Positions 1 to 10,036 of a stretch of 64,000 nucleotides of DNA are shown here, one piece after another (the first letter of the stretch is position 1; each line of letters starts with the position of its first letter). The notes under the pieces are model-generated. The model ran no database searches. It saw only the letters and a list, made by a program, of their open reading frames with translations, and was not told where the DNA came from. The position numbers and the translations under genes were made by a program. The DNA comes from Angiostrongylus vasorum (lineage: Eukaryota > Nematoda > Chromadorea > Rhabditida > Metastrongylidae), in contig JADANN010000122.1 in the NCBI GenBank assembly GCA_018806985.1, positions 1,284,501 to 1,348,500 of the forward strand. Direction: 5' to 3'.

Positions 1-284
1 TGCAATATGTGAGGAATGTTTAAATTTTTAATACGGGTTAGCCGGAGAGCGAAAAATGAACGTGTAATAATGTGCGGTGAAATTCCCACTCTGTTTCTTT
101 AATGTCCACTGGAAAAAAAAAGTTGTTAAAGAAACCTAAGTGAGATAGTATTGGTATGCATGAGTGATTACCGAAGGCTTCTTTTTCTTTATAAAGGAAA
201 CTACTTTTCAGATACCCCTCTAGAACTTGTTCATGTTTCGGGGACTTGTTTCCATTTTTCATTTTTTTTCTTTTGTATTATGTA

Positions 285-845
285 TTATAAGTAGGCAGTG
301 TTGGATACATAACTTACGTGTGGGTGGTTAAGGTGGGTGAGGTTGTAATTTCTGAAGTGACACATTTTCATTTTCGACCATCTTTTGATCTGAATATTGT
401 CTATTATTCTTTCTTTGATGAGCTTACACGAAGTTGTTAAATGGTCTTTAATTTCGGCTAACGTGTCGACGTCCTTATTTTCATTAGAGCCGATGATCCG
501 AGTCGATAGTCCACAGTTGTTTGTTTCTCGTTGTGACATCCTCGTTTTTGTACCGCTAGCTTATAGTAATACCGACCTCTGCGGGATGGATTTTTCGAGA
601 AAAACAAATGGTTATCATCGGACAATCACCGTTATCGATAGGGTGAATATGCCTCATTCGAGAGATGCTTCACTGAGGAACACCCGACCCGGTATGGAAA
701 CGAAGACGCTACATCATGAAACGAACAACTGTGGACTGTCGACTCGGATTATCAGCTCTGATTAAGACGAAGACGATGAGACGTTAGCCGAAAATAAAGA
801 TCATTTATCAACTTCATGTAAGCTTATCAAAGAAGGAATACATAT
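285..845. repeat. Fold-back element with two degenerate hammerhead-like arms
   Basis: Two related arms (about 397-530 and 715-840) are inverted copies. The outer ends share a GCTTACA..GAAGTTGTTAA-like sequence, and the inner part carries the TCGGCT / AGCCGA stem with a decayed CTGANGA...GAAA core. In the right arm CTGATTA replaces CTGANGA, and the left arm is further decayed. The sequence between the arms is unique and has no convincing gene. It belongs to the same family as the elements at 25.5, 26.1 and 27.4 kb. The 122-codon open frame here lies within the repeat and is not considered a gene. Confidence 0.6.
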
Positions 846-1167
846 CGATTAGTCATACTGAGTTCAAAGGAAAGTTGGTTTTGAAATAGTCCGTTATATT
901 TCTAGCAGAAATTTTTTTGATATTAGTGTGATAGGTTCATTACCTTCGACTGCTATGCACCGGCCCATTTAGGTGTGATCCTAGTGGGGTTTCGTTACCG
1001 CAAATATATCCTCATCTTATGTATCAAAGTTTCGTAACCTTTCATTTTTTCGCAATTCTTAGGGCTCCACAGTAATCCTTGGAATGGGAGAGTTTTCGTT
1101 AGAGTAGTAAACCAAGTTGGAAAACTCTTTTCTCTTCATGCAACGTGATTGGTTTAGCTATCATCAG

Positions 1168-1624
1168 TGGTAAACTTGGCTACGACGACATCGTCACCAC
1201 CTGTTGCTTCGTCTACATTGACAACTCGAAAGGCCGTAAATGGAAAGAAGGTGGATACAGCAGTAGACGGTGAAAAGCCAAAAAGGGGACGGCCTCGAAA
1301 AATAAAACGTTCAGAGAAGTGAGTTTATTGCAGTATTCCTATTTCTTCGTACTTTTCTTCACACACCTTCGCTGCGTAATATAAAATAAATTCCTGTACA
1401 GATGTCTGGATGAGGAGTTGTGTGAAGAAGTTACAAATGGTATTGAGAAGGTTAGTTGTCGCTTATGCTATGGTTTTACACATACATACTGGATGTTTGG
1501 TTACATTTCATTGCTGGAATACTCCTATGACGTCTCTAAAATGTGGTTGTTAAAGGAGGATCAAGATCGTGCATTAATGCCACCACCAGCACTTCCTCTG
1601 GGACGAGCTAAACCTGTTGCGTAA
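1168..1624 (+). CDS. 3' part of an AT-hook protein
   Basis: Three exons splice in frame: 1168-1318, 1402-1450 and 1556-1624 (TAA). Donors are GTGAGT and GTTAGT; acceptors are CTGTACAG and GTTAAAG. The first exon encodes a Ser/Thr/Ala-rich stretch followed by KPKRGRPRKIKR, a canonical AT-hook core (GRP flanked by basic residues) that binds the minor groove of A/T-rich DNA. An acidic segment and a short proline-rich tail ending KPVA follow. Only the C-terminal ~90 residues are seen. The 5' exons are either in the preceding repeat-bearing kilobase or outside the window. A polyadenylation-like AATAAA occurs near 1979. A nuclear DNA-binding role is inferred from the motif; the specific orthologue is not recognised. 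Confidence 0.6.
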
Positions 1625-2711
1625 TCCTGTTCTTTTTCTTCCGTTCTTGTCTGATGTTCAGTTCATTTCCATTGTTTCTTTACTACGAGTTCCCTGGTGA
1701 GCAATTGCTACTATGGACAGCTTCCAATCTACTTTTCATGTGGATCTGATGTACAACGTTTCACGGCGATTCGCTTCATACCACATGCTTTAACTGTATT
1801 CATTTCTTGCTCCTTTTGGAGAACGATGGACAACTAAGATTTTTGACGTCTATTCTTATCTTTATTGTGTTGTTTTGTACTTGTTGATTAGTAGCTTAGC
1901 AACGAATGTAGCTAAATTTAGTATTCTTGTTTGATTACCCGCCACTTTGCACAATTTTCAATCTCTACTTTTGTGACTAATAAATTTTTTTTTAAACTTT
2001 CATTGAATGTACAAGTCAAGTCGTACACGTCATTCTGAATATGAAAGATTTTCCATGAGATCACATTTTCATTCGATAATCTTCGAAATGGTGGGGTGTG
2101 AGAACACTAGCAAGGGGTAACTACAAAATCACCTGAGTGGGAAGTAGTGAGTGGTTATCAGTCGAAAACAGTGTAGATGTATCGTTTCGTACTTGGAGGT
2201 ACCACTCGGTTTCCGGTCTCGTCGTACTCGATGCCGTCTTCGACCTCCACGCTTTCGTCCTGCAATGGTACTTCCCAAGTGTCGTGTTATTTGTTATTAC
2301 TGTTACCACACCCATTATAGTACTACCTGTTCTTACCTCCATTACTTCTAGTTCATTTTAACTGCGTCGATCTACGTTATTTCTTGCTAACATCAATGCC
2401 ATTTCATTATTACTATCATCATCATTTTATTTTATTGCCGATATTATTGCCGTTTTATTATTACCATTGTTACGATTTTATTACCATTTAATAGACAATT
2501 AATTACTGCTCTTAGTGTTTACGTCATTATTACAGTTATTTTTTATTCTTCATAACCGCTGTTAGTACTACTGACTCCCTGCCCAGCTGTGGCCTGGCGT
2601 GATCTAGAAACACCTTGGTATGGGGTCCTTGGAGTTAGAGTTCGTAGAAAAACTGACGTCAGGGTGGGGTACTAGGGTCAACTATTTATTCTTAGAAATA
2701 ACTTCGTTAAA
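1625..2711. other. 3' flank and AT-rich intergenic DNA
   Basis: This stretch holds the 3' flank of the AT-hook gene, with an AATAAA near 1979. A triplet-like ATT/TAT-rich tract follows at about 2390-2560. Short overlapping frames at 2121-2361 on both strands have no splice context or family resemblance. No gene is seen. Confidence 0.4.
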
Positions 2712-2990
2712 GGCATGTATAGCGCAGTGGTAGGAGGCGTCTTGCAACACATGTGGGATCGATCCCCGGCCCATGACTCACCAAGCATTCCATCCCTCCG
2801 GCGTCGGCAAATTGGTGCCAGACTTGTCTGAAAGAACAGCATTACTGCCTTGATACATCAGTAATCCATCGCGAGTCATTGTAAAGGCTTGATATACATC
2901 CAGTCACCTCCAAACGATGCTTAATCAAGTCGATTGCTTGGCGCATCCCTAAGGGATTGATCAACGCTGAGAACTTTATCCTTTATTATT
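2712..2990 (+). mobile_element. SINE-A copy (tRNA-derived)
   Basis: Near full-length plus-strand copy. The tRNA-like head has box A-like AGCGCAGTGG and box B-like GGGATCGATCCCC. The central domain contains AAATTGGTGCCAGACTTGTC, and the tail ends CTTTATCCTTTATT. The family consensus head begins GGGCGCG and can pair with CGCGCCC to form an acceptor-like stem. Confidence 0.85.
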
Positions 2991-3439
2991 ATTTATAAAT
3001 AACTCCACAATGTTAGACCGACAGATTTGCTTCATGCAGGGTTCGCCAGCCGTTGATAGACTACGTGGGTGCACATTGGACCCATCATGGGAAGCCCGAT
3101 TTAGGGAATGGGCTACCTATCCCTGTTGTGCCAGATTTACCTGTGCCTTCTGTTCACAGCGCACTTCTTTTCATTCCTACGTGGATTGGCATGCCTATAG
3201 ATATGAAGATTTTCTTGCGAATAGCTTCCTGCTCGTCGGTTAGACCAAAACCGTGTTACCACGTGATTTTAAGTACACAGGAATTGCACTTGAAAAGTAT
3301 GACAGCATCGGCGGCCGCTATAAAACTTCTTGTGTTCGCAGAGCTTTCTCGACAAGAACGGTGGAAATACAAGCCCATTTCTGAGGTCTCACGGACGCTA
3401 TAGGTTCCCTAGTGCCCTCGGAATGTTCTGGAGACTACA

Positions 3440-3700
3440 AATCGGCGTTGGACCCTAATCAAGCTGAAGGTGCAGTCAGAATTACAATGTTTAACTTTTT
3501 ATTTATGGCCTATTCTTTTCTCTCATAGAGTAAGCAACTGGCTGAGAGAAAGGCAAAAACAAGGGCCTCGGTTGATGTTATGGATAGCAAGTGGGACCTT
3601 AGAAAGCGTAATCGCAGGTTCGAAATCCAGCTGAGGCTCTGAGTTTTGCTCATATCTCAGCCTTACTTTGTTTGATCTGTGGTTCCTTCCAGAGATTGTT
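3440..3700 (+). mobile_element. SINE-C (subtype D) copy, diverged
   Basis: Contains the family segment GCTGAGAGAAAGGC, a tRNA-like middle with GCAGGTTCGAAATCC (box B-like), and the downstream GAGTTTTGCTCATATCTCAG tail. Diverged and without coding capacity. Nothing convincing lies between the SINE-A copy ending near 2990 and this element. Confidence 0.6.
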
Positions 3701-3789
3701 CATGATTATTTCAGTTTTTACCAGGTTTATGACCAGCTAAAGCAGTCAACCTAGTGACAATTTCGGTCATCACAATGACTTTTTATCTA

Positions 3790-4390
3790 CTACCTATTCA
3801 TTTTGCGTAGCAGTGTACTATGTGAAATGCAACCATAGGGATGCTGAAATATAGGCAAAATTTGGGACCTCGGATGAGATTCAAGCCCATGAGTACAACT
3901 ACCGGGGGGTCACGTGCTCTCCACAACACCAAAAGAGGTCTTTGCTTTGCCTTTCAGCTATGTTTTCACTCTATCGGTTCTATCAGCAATCACCTGTCAA
4001 TGAAAATGATCCGGAGAGCACAAATCGGCGTTGAACCCAGTTAAGTATATTCACATCTCAACTTCCTTGCGGTTATGTTTCACATGAAACCTTATTGTGA
4101 AAAAAAGAATAGGCAGTGGATAAAAGGTTAAGATATTATGATTTCGACTACAACTGTTGACCGGGTTCAATGCCGATTTGTGTTCCCCAGATCGTTCCCC
4201 TTGATCGATGATTGCCGATAACACCGATAAAGCGAAAAAGTAGCTGAGAGGAAGAAAAAGCAAGGCCCTTTGTTGGTATAGTGAGTATCACGTGAGCCAC
4301 CAGTAAGTGTCACTGAGAGTTCGAAGCCCACCTGAAGTCCCGAATTTCGCTTTTATCTCAGCTTTGGTAATGTTGAGCATTGTTGGGTAA
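3790..4390. mobile_element. Inverted pair of SINE-C (subtype D) copies
   Basis: The left copy (about 3800-4050) is in reverse orientation and the right copy (about 4140-4390) is forward, giving an imperfect palindrome. Both contain the CAAATCGGCGTTGAACCCAG / GGGTTCAATGCCGATTTG segment and the GATTGC..GATAACACCGAT segment. The tRNA-like box B (GTTCGAAGCCC) is visible in the right copy. The short frames within it are not considered genes. Confidence 0.65.
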
Positions 4391-4399
4391 ACAGAGCAA

Positions 4400-5330
4400 T
4401 AGTATCTTTCACGATTCGAGTTTAAGCTAACTTACACCATTCAATACGAGGTCTTTCGATGTAGAAGACAGTAAAGTAACGATTGTATGTGGTCCTTTCC
4501 AGTGAAATTTTGTCAAACCAAAACCAAATAACGATTTCTTACGTCTGCCCAATCGTCGTCATTCCCCTTCGGCTGTCCTGGCTGGTCATATACGCGATGT
4601 CCTGTTTGCACACATTTGTCTGCTCTTGCTGGATATGTTTGCGTGATTCTAAAAATATCCGAAGACAATCTTAACTCGAGCTTAACGTTAAGTCTCTAAC
4701 GTTTCTTAATATCTGGTTCATGTACAGGATCTTCTCATAAATCTGATTGATGACGGAGTGTTTCAATGTATCAGTCGATCAACAGGTTTGTTAGTACTTG
4801 TAGTTTACTCTTGAAAACTGCTTTCATCTGTTCTAAGAGTATTACCGTATCGTTCGCGATCGCAATTGACAACAGCCAATTGTCCTGTTATTATTTCATG
4901 GAACATTTCTTAGATATTTCCATGGTCTTTAAAATTAAGCACTTGAATGTCTTCCCCACAAAAATCCGTGCCATCACGGAAAACCTCGTTCGCATGAAAC
5001 CACTATCGATGCTGCACTAGCGGCACAGTGTGCAAAGAATAAGGTAACGACAACTGCGATTCTTATAGAGAGTAGACGAATTTCTGAAGAAAAGAATAAG
5101 ATATATCCCGGGTTGAAAATTCTCGGTTGGTTCGCTTAAGAATTTGCACGCATTTAAGCTGTAGTTCGTGGACATCCGTAGAGGAAGGAATGATGATTGA
5201 TAACAACAGCACTACCGACCTCTGGAAGAGGAACTTCGAAAATCCATCTATCTATTTTTTCAACAGTCATTTTCCTAGTCACTTAATGGACAATGAATAG
5301 ATAATGCTAATTTTTTTATTTGCTGCCTAG
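4400..5330. other. Intergenic, no supported gene
   Basis: AT-rich sequence with scattered short frames (4483-4674, 4766-5020). None shows a recognisable domain or paired splice sites. Nothing further is seen. Confidence 0.3.
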
Positions 5331-5339
5331 TATAATTCT

Positions 5340-5605
5340 TCACGGCAGGATATGATGCGAAATGCAACCATAATGATGCTGAGATATTTGCAAAACTCCG
5401 GAGCGCAAGTGTCTGCGGTGGGGGAACGAACATGCTTTTACCCTTTCCGAGGCTAACGCGTTCACCACACCATGCGGACGGGCGAAACGAAAGACCCGCC
5501 TGGTGTGGTGATGAACGCGTTAGCCCCTGGGAAGGGTAACAGGTTCGTCACCGCAGACATCTGCGGTCCGGAGTTTTGCAAATATCTCAGCATCATAATG
5601 AGTGG
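5340..5605. repeat. Near-perfect palindrome of two SINE-C copies
   Basis: Arms of about 110-120 bp (5365-5480 and 5483-5600) are inverted copies of the SINE-C tRNA-like and 3' region. Each arm has CTGCGGT..GGAGTTTTGCAAATATCTCAGC and the GTGTGGTG.TGAACGCGTTAGCC segment. They meet almost directly, at the 5' end of the tRNA-like part, so the sequence could fold into a long hairpin. Confidence 0.8.
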
Positions 5606-5937
5606 ATTTTGCTGCAGAAATTTATGCTCAATATAGCTCTTTTCCACGAGTAAAAACCTCGTCCTTTATAACACTGAACATGCATGTTTATATGGCCATG
5701 AGAAAGGCTATTCAGATTGCATCTATTGCAAAAATAGGCAAAGAATTCTTTTTTAGACTGGTTGAAAATATGGGAATCGATCGATGTTGATCGTAGCAGC
5801 CACAATTATTCGCAATATATTGAGAGTCCACTGGGATATTAGAGATCGCGGCTTTTACTCTCCCAAATAATGATCACGTCCATTTCTTCTTTGTTTTTGC
5901 ACTAAAAAATCAGTTCAGTACGTTTTCGGCGTCCTTT

Positions 5938-6737
5938 TTAGCGTATTTCCACGACTTCTCTGAAAGGTATTGTAGTGGACCCAATGTTATTCCAGAAAAC
6001 GGTCATTAAAAGCTGTTTTCTCATTTCGATTTTGCTAAGAATGCTACCCATTATAGACAAAACACGTTGTAGAAAATCAGTACATTGATTGAAAACGTCA
6101 GCAGAAACAGTGAGGGAATACGGAGGCCTGTCAAGAACGTCTTTGATGAAAACCTCGCACCGTCCAGACAGAGAGACGCATCCCGTCAGCGTATCCCACA
6201 TAGTCAGCACAGCTGTGAGATAGAGTTATTCAAATTACGTAGTAGAGAAGGCTAATCAGAAGTACAGTGTATCGGAAGAGACCTCACCAGCGCAGGAGGT
6301 GTGGATGAACGGAAAGCTCGTAGACGATCTCCTGGGTGAAGTAAGACTTCAGTAAGACGATAGTTGGTATACGAGTATGCTACTCAGAACGACTCATAGG
6401 CACACGTAAGAAGAATAGGGAAGCAACTTGCCAAACAGGTCATGCACCAAGAGTTCAGGAGCGAAAACTGATGCTTCAACAAAACAAGACCTAAATAATG
6501 GTGACCCAAATGAAAACATAAAAGGGACGTTACCAGACTGCCAGCGGCACACGACGTGATGCATTCTCCGTTTTCCAGACCAGCAAGTGGTACATACATC
6601 TTTACTTCCTCATTGTTCTTGGTGACGCACCATCTCTCCTTACCAGTAATTTGGATACGGAGAGAAGTTCGTGGACCTAACCAGACGTGTTCGGTGGGTA
6701 CAATTTTGACAATGTGTAGAAGACTTCAAGAAATGAC
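5938..6737 (-). CDS. Unrecognised multi-exon protein, C-terminal part
   Basis: Minus-strand exons with nematode-like splice sites. 6682-6737 encodes SFLEVFYTLSKLYPPNTS. About 6534-6604 encodes VKMYVPLAGLENGECITS and more. An exon near 6400-6500 has one frame reading ASVFAPELLVHDLFGKLLPY, and one near 6290-6350 reads FTQEIVYELSVHPHLLR. The last exon (about 6207 down to the stop at 5938) ends ..TTIPFREVVEIR. Introns are about 45-80 nt. The phases of two junctions are ambiguous because more than one donor or acceptor fits, so the middle frame is provisional. No family is recognised. The stretches look like alpha-helical soluble protein, with no signal peptide or membrane segment seen. Upstream exons are expected above 6.74 kb but were not found. 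Confidence 0.5.
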
Positions 6738-7248
6738 CTAACGAATACGAATCGACTGGAGTTGGAAGGAAGTTGGACAGTAAGCTGAACAATACTACTT
6801 GGTTACCGATGCTCTAACCTGAATCGATACTGGTGTGAAGCTTTTTATTTGATATTCTTCTTAAAAAAAATCATTTGTACAGCGGGGTTTTTGCTAGAAC
6901 TCTGGTGATAGAATGAACCATTTTATAGCGCTGTTCCTTTCTGGTTTTAGACTACTACTTTTGTCTGATAATGGATAACGAAAACTTCCCATCTTTATCA
7001 ATATTGTACAGTGGAACCACGTTATTTCATTAACTAATGAATTTCACAAATGCTGCAGCTTAACCACTTTATGCGTCAACCGAACTTTCGCCAGAGTGTT
7101 ACGTATTTTTGGGACGTCTTCCGAAAACGGAGTAACCATGACGTAACTTTAATTCATGCTGTGAACCCATTCAAGATCTCATAAAGAATTGTAAGCGCCG
7201 ATATTTGACCTAGGATAAGCAATTCAGTTATATTTCCTTCTTTGCACA

Positions 7249-7526
7249 TTAGCGTGAGTAATAAAAAGATGCTAGATTATTATGTTTGGAATCCACGCTG
7301 GTCGAATAGTTGGATATTGAAGCCTGCAGCTTTTTCCAAAACTCCCGAGTACAACGCTCATCTTGCCATCGTCCTCTGAATGTTTAGGTTTCTGTTAGTT
7401 TTTCATCTTGCTCACCTGTTAACCATGCCACTTCTCAGTTTCCAGCGGTCTCGTAACATGGACTTCTTGTGTTCATCCATGAAAATGAACACAATGCGGT
7501 CTTGAAGCGGCTGAGCACCAATCAAT
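7249..7526 (-). CDS. C-terminal exons of an unassigned minus-strand gene
   Basis: Two exons, 7416-7526 and 7249-7375 (stop TAA), are joined by a 40-nt intron with GTGAGC donor and ATTCAG acceptor. They read in frame as a basic, charged tail including FIFMDEHKKSMLRDRWKL and RWQDERCTREFWKKLQASI, ending ..LASFYYSR. The first exon needs two bases from an upstream exon, so more coding sequence exists above 7.53 kb. They could be the cytoplasmic C-tail of the potassium channel whose last recognised exon ends at 10037 on the same strand, but no connecting exon was found and the family is not recognised. A separate gene is equally possible. Confidence 0.5.
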
Positions 7527-7687
7527 CTACAAATCATAAGAGTTAAAGAACAAAAAAAAGTCCCGCGCCACTGCGATATGGTTTAAATAGGCCTCCATAC
7601 CATCGTTCCATAAGTGTTTTTTAACTAGATTTACGAGCAAAAGCATGCTGAGCGTTTTGCGCTATATTTATGACCATAACCTTTTAT

Positions 7688-8080
7688 GCCTCCCAACGGT
7701 TTACCGCCTCATCGTGACTGAGAGGTGTTCCTGGGTGTCGGACTGCGATGTACAGCGGGGTATTCGTCCAACCCGGCAGGGTCTCCCAAGCTGAAAAGGA
7801 GCCCGGCGTTTCCATCAGGAAGCCTAGCTAAGTAAACCAATACCAGGATCCACCACCGTCTTGGTATCAAAGTCGCATGGTGGTAAATCTTCCTGTGATC
7901 CACAAGGGCTGCGAGACTGTCGTGGTGACGACCTGGGGGCAGACTCTGGCCAGGCTGTCCTCGGAATTCCAGGGAACCAAAATGCCTTAACCAGCAAATC
8001 TCCGGAAAATGGTGATTATGCTGGAGCCCGCACAACTAGTGATGATGGGCCGTTCAGGTATAAAAAGGTATATATAAGTA
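7688..8080 (-). repeat. Repeat B copy, full-length
   Basis: Starts CCTCCCAACGGTTTACCGCC and runs in reverse through GACCTGGGGGCAGACTCTGG to the ACTAGTGATGATGGGCCGTT end. It is one of seven copies of an unclassified ~390-bp family. No inverted termini, poly-A tail or coding frame was found. Confidence 0.8.
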
Positions 8081-8339
8081 CCTTTTATGACCGTTTGTAA
8101 CCAGTGCGGAACCACCATTACAACATAACTACCGTTTTACGCCTTCCTTCTCGTCAGGAATTAATGTCATCGTAGCAACATCTGGATCGATTTGTCGAAT
8201 CCGATATTGAGAATCGATGGAACGAAATAATCGATCGAAAACGAGACGAACTTTAGCCTAAAAGTGTTGAAGTTTTAGCATTCGATTGTTTGTTTTTTTT
8301 TAATTTTTTTATTTTGTATAACACATCATCACGTTTATT

Positions 8340-8640
8340 GTGTGGGTCTCAGCACTCAGTTTCGATTCGTTCATCTATCATCCACGAAGGTTTTCCAACT
8401 TTTACGTGTGGCTTCGCCTGCTGCTTGAGGAATTTCATTTTATCTTCAGCGTCGTAGAATGCTGGTGGAGTCGATTCTACCTGGAGTCCTGGAATAGCCA
8501 GGCTGGAGCGTTTCCAATTGTACTGCAAGGAGCGATTTTTCCCAGACAAGCCCGGTACCAATTTCCCGATCCCGGAGGGATGAGAGGCTTGGTTGGCCCG
8601 AAGCGGAATCGAGCTAGGACCATGCTCGTGATGACCGAAA
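8340..8640 (-). mobile_element. SINE-A2 copy
   Basis: Reverse copy of the same element as 38041-38345. The tRNA-like head is at the right end (GGAATCGAGCTAGGACCATG), the centre carries CGGTACCAATTTCCCGATCC as in SINE-A, and the distinct tail (CTGCTTGAGGAATTTCATTT) differs from SINE-A. Confidence 0.7.
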
Positions 8641-9220
8641 TAACTACTACTGTGCTATCTGCCCCTTAACACATGGCATTCGCAAGTCATCACAATTAAG
8701 CTCTCCGCTTCTAAAGCTCACACACTTTCTTGCCGTTTTTTTTCACTATCGTCATTCTTTCCAATCTCACAGGATCGGCTCTTCGAGTCGGGCTTTATGT
8801 AAGAGGGGTAATCCGTCTAGGGTGATAAGTGCAGGTGACACACGATGCGATTAATGATCTATTTTTTTCAGTTACACAGAAGTACTCTACAGCCATATTT
8901 TTCTGCTTCTATTCCATTCACGCGTCGACATTTTACGACTTCCAAATTCTCTCAAGATGTACCGATACTGCCCCTATTCTTATGTGTAATTGATCTGCAA
9001 GTCGATGAATCGTTGTGAATCTAGTTGAACTAACATGTTCAACTGGTGATTTCTGCTTTTAAGGTGAATGTTATATAACACAGTCCTTTACGGTTAGTTG
9101 ATCAGATCCAACTTTGACATTGCTAGCCGTTTTCGCGGCTTTGTGCCGGAGCTTGTATTCGTATAAGAAATGCCACGAATTTGATTATTTTCCATTATTA
9201 TTCTAATCCTCCAGGTTGTA
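8641..9220. other. No gene seen
   Basis: AT-rich sequence between SINE-A2 and SINE-A copies, within the interval where downstream exons of the potassium channel would be expected. No exon could be supported. Confidence 0.3.
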
Positions 9221-9224
9221 TAGA

Positions 9225-9445
9225 TAAAAGATAAAAAAGCTCCCAGCGTTGATCATTCCCTGAGGGATGCGCCATGCATTCGACTTCATTAAGCATCGTT
9301 TGGTGGTGATTGAATGCATACCTGGCTTTTACAATGACTCGCGGTGGCCTACCGATGTATCGAGCGAGTGCTGCTACCCTCCCAGACAAGTCTGGTACCA
9401 ATTTTTCCAACCCCGGAGGGATGGGGGGACCATAGGCGCGGGTTG
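9225..9445 (-). mobile_element. SINE-A copy, truncated at the head
   Basis: Reverse copy. The tail (GCGTTGATCATTCCCTGAGG) and the centre (AGACAAGTCTGGTACCAATT) are present, but the tRNA-like head is missing after GGAGGGATGGGGGG. The frames over it are not genes. Confidence 0.8.
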
Positions 9446-10036
9446 TATACAAAGTCAAGTAGAAGCGAAAGAAACAAGAAAAACAAAAAGGAGAATATAC
9501 ACTTTTAACGCATGCAGTTGGTGTTATCGACAACCGTGAGAAGTTAAGAACACCACAGATTTGTAGAACAGACTTTTTTTTGAATGCCTTAAGCGTATAT
9601 GAAATTGCTATAAAATATTATCTCAACTTGAAACGTGTTAAGAGTTATGTCTCCTAAGAAATTGAAAACGAAATTCAAATTTCTGAACAAAACCCAGGTA
9701 TGGCAGCGGCAAACATAAATCCTACATCAGAGGAAACCACGATGTAGTGCAGAGTGAAAGGAGCTCGCAAAAAAAAATAGACAAACTCCCACCTTGTAGC
9801 CCGAGATCCGTAGATCCCCATAGTTCATTTGCAACTAATAAAGTCTAATATATTCTGAGACATACCAAGTTAAAAAAATTGAAAGCTGCTATCATTTTTT
9901 GAACAAGCGTGTTGGTTTCAATGCATATTGAGCACTAGTTGCTTAAAAAGCTTCCACGGTTGAAAACACAGTGCTAATAATAATGTTAAGAGATGTCGTA
10001 AAGGGTATAAGGGAAACAAATAAGTACTACAATTAC

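Noticed and set aside
3010..3403. Overlapping 77- and 116-codon frames after the first SINE-A
   Set aside because: Neither shows a recognisable family or splice sites consistent with the frame; composition is ambiguous.
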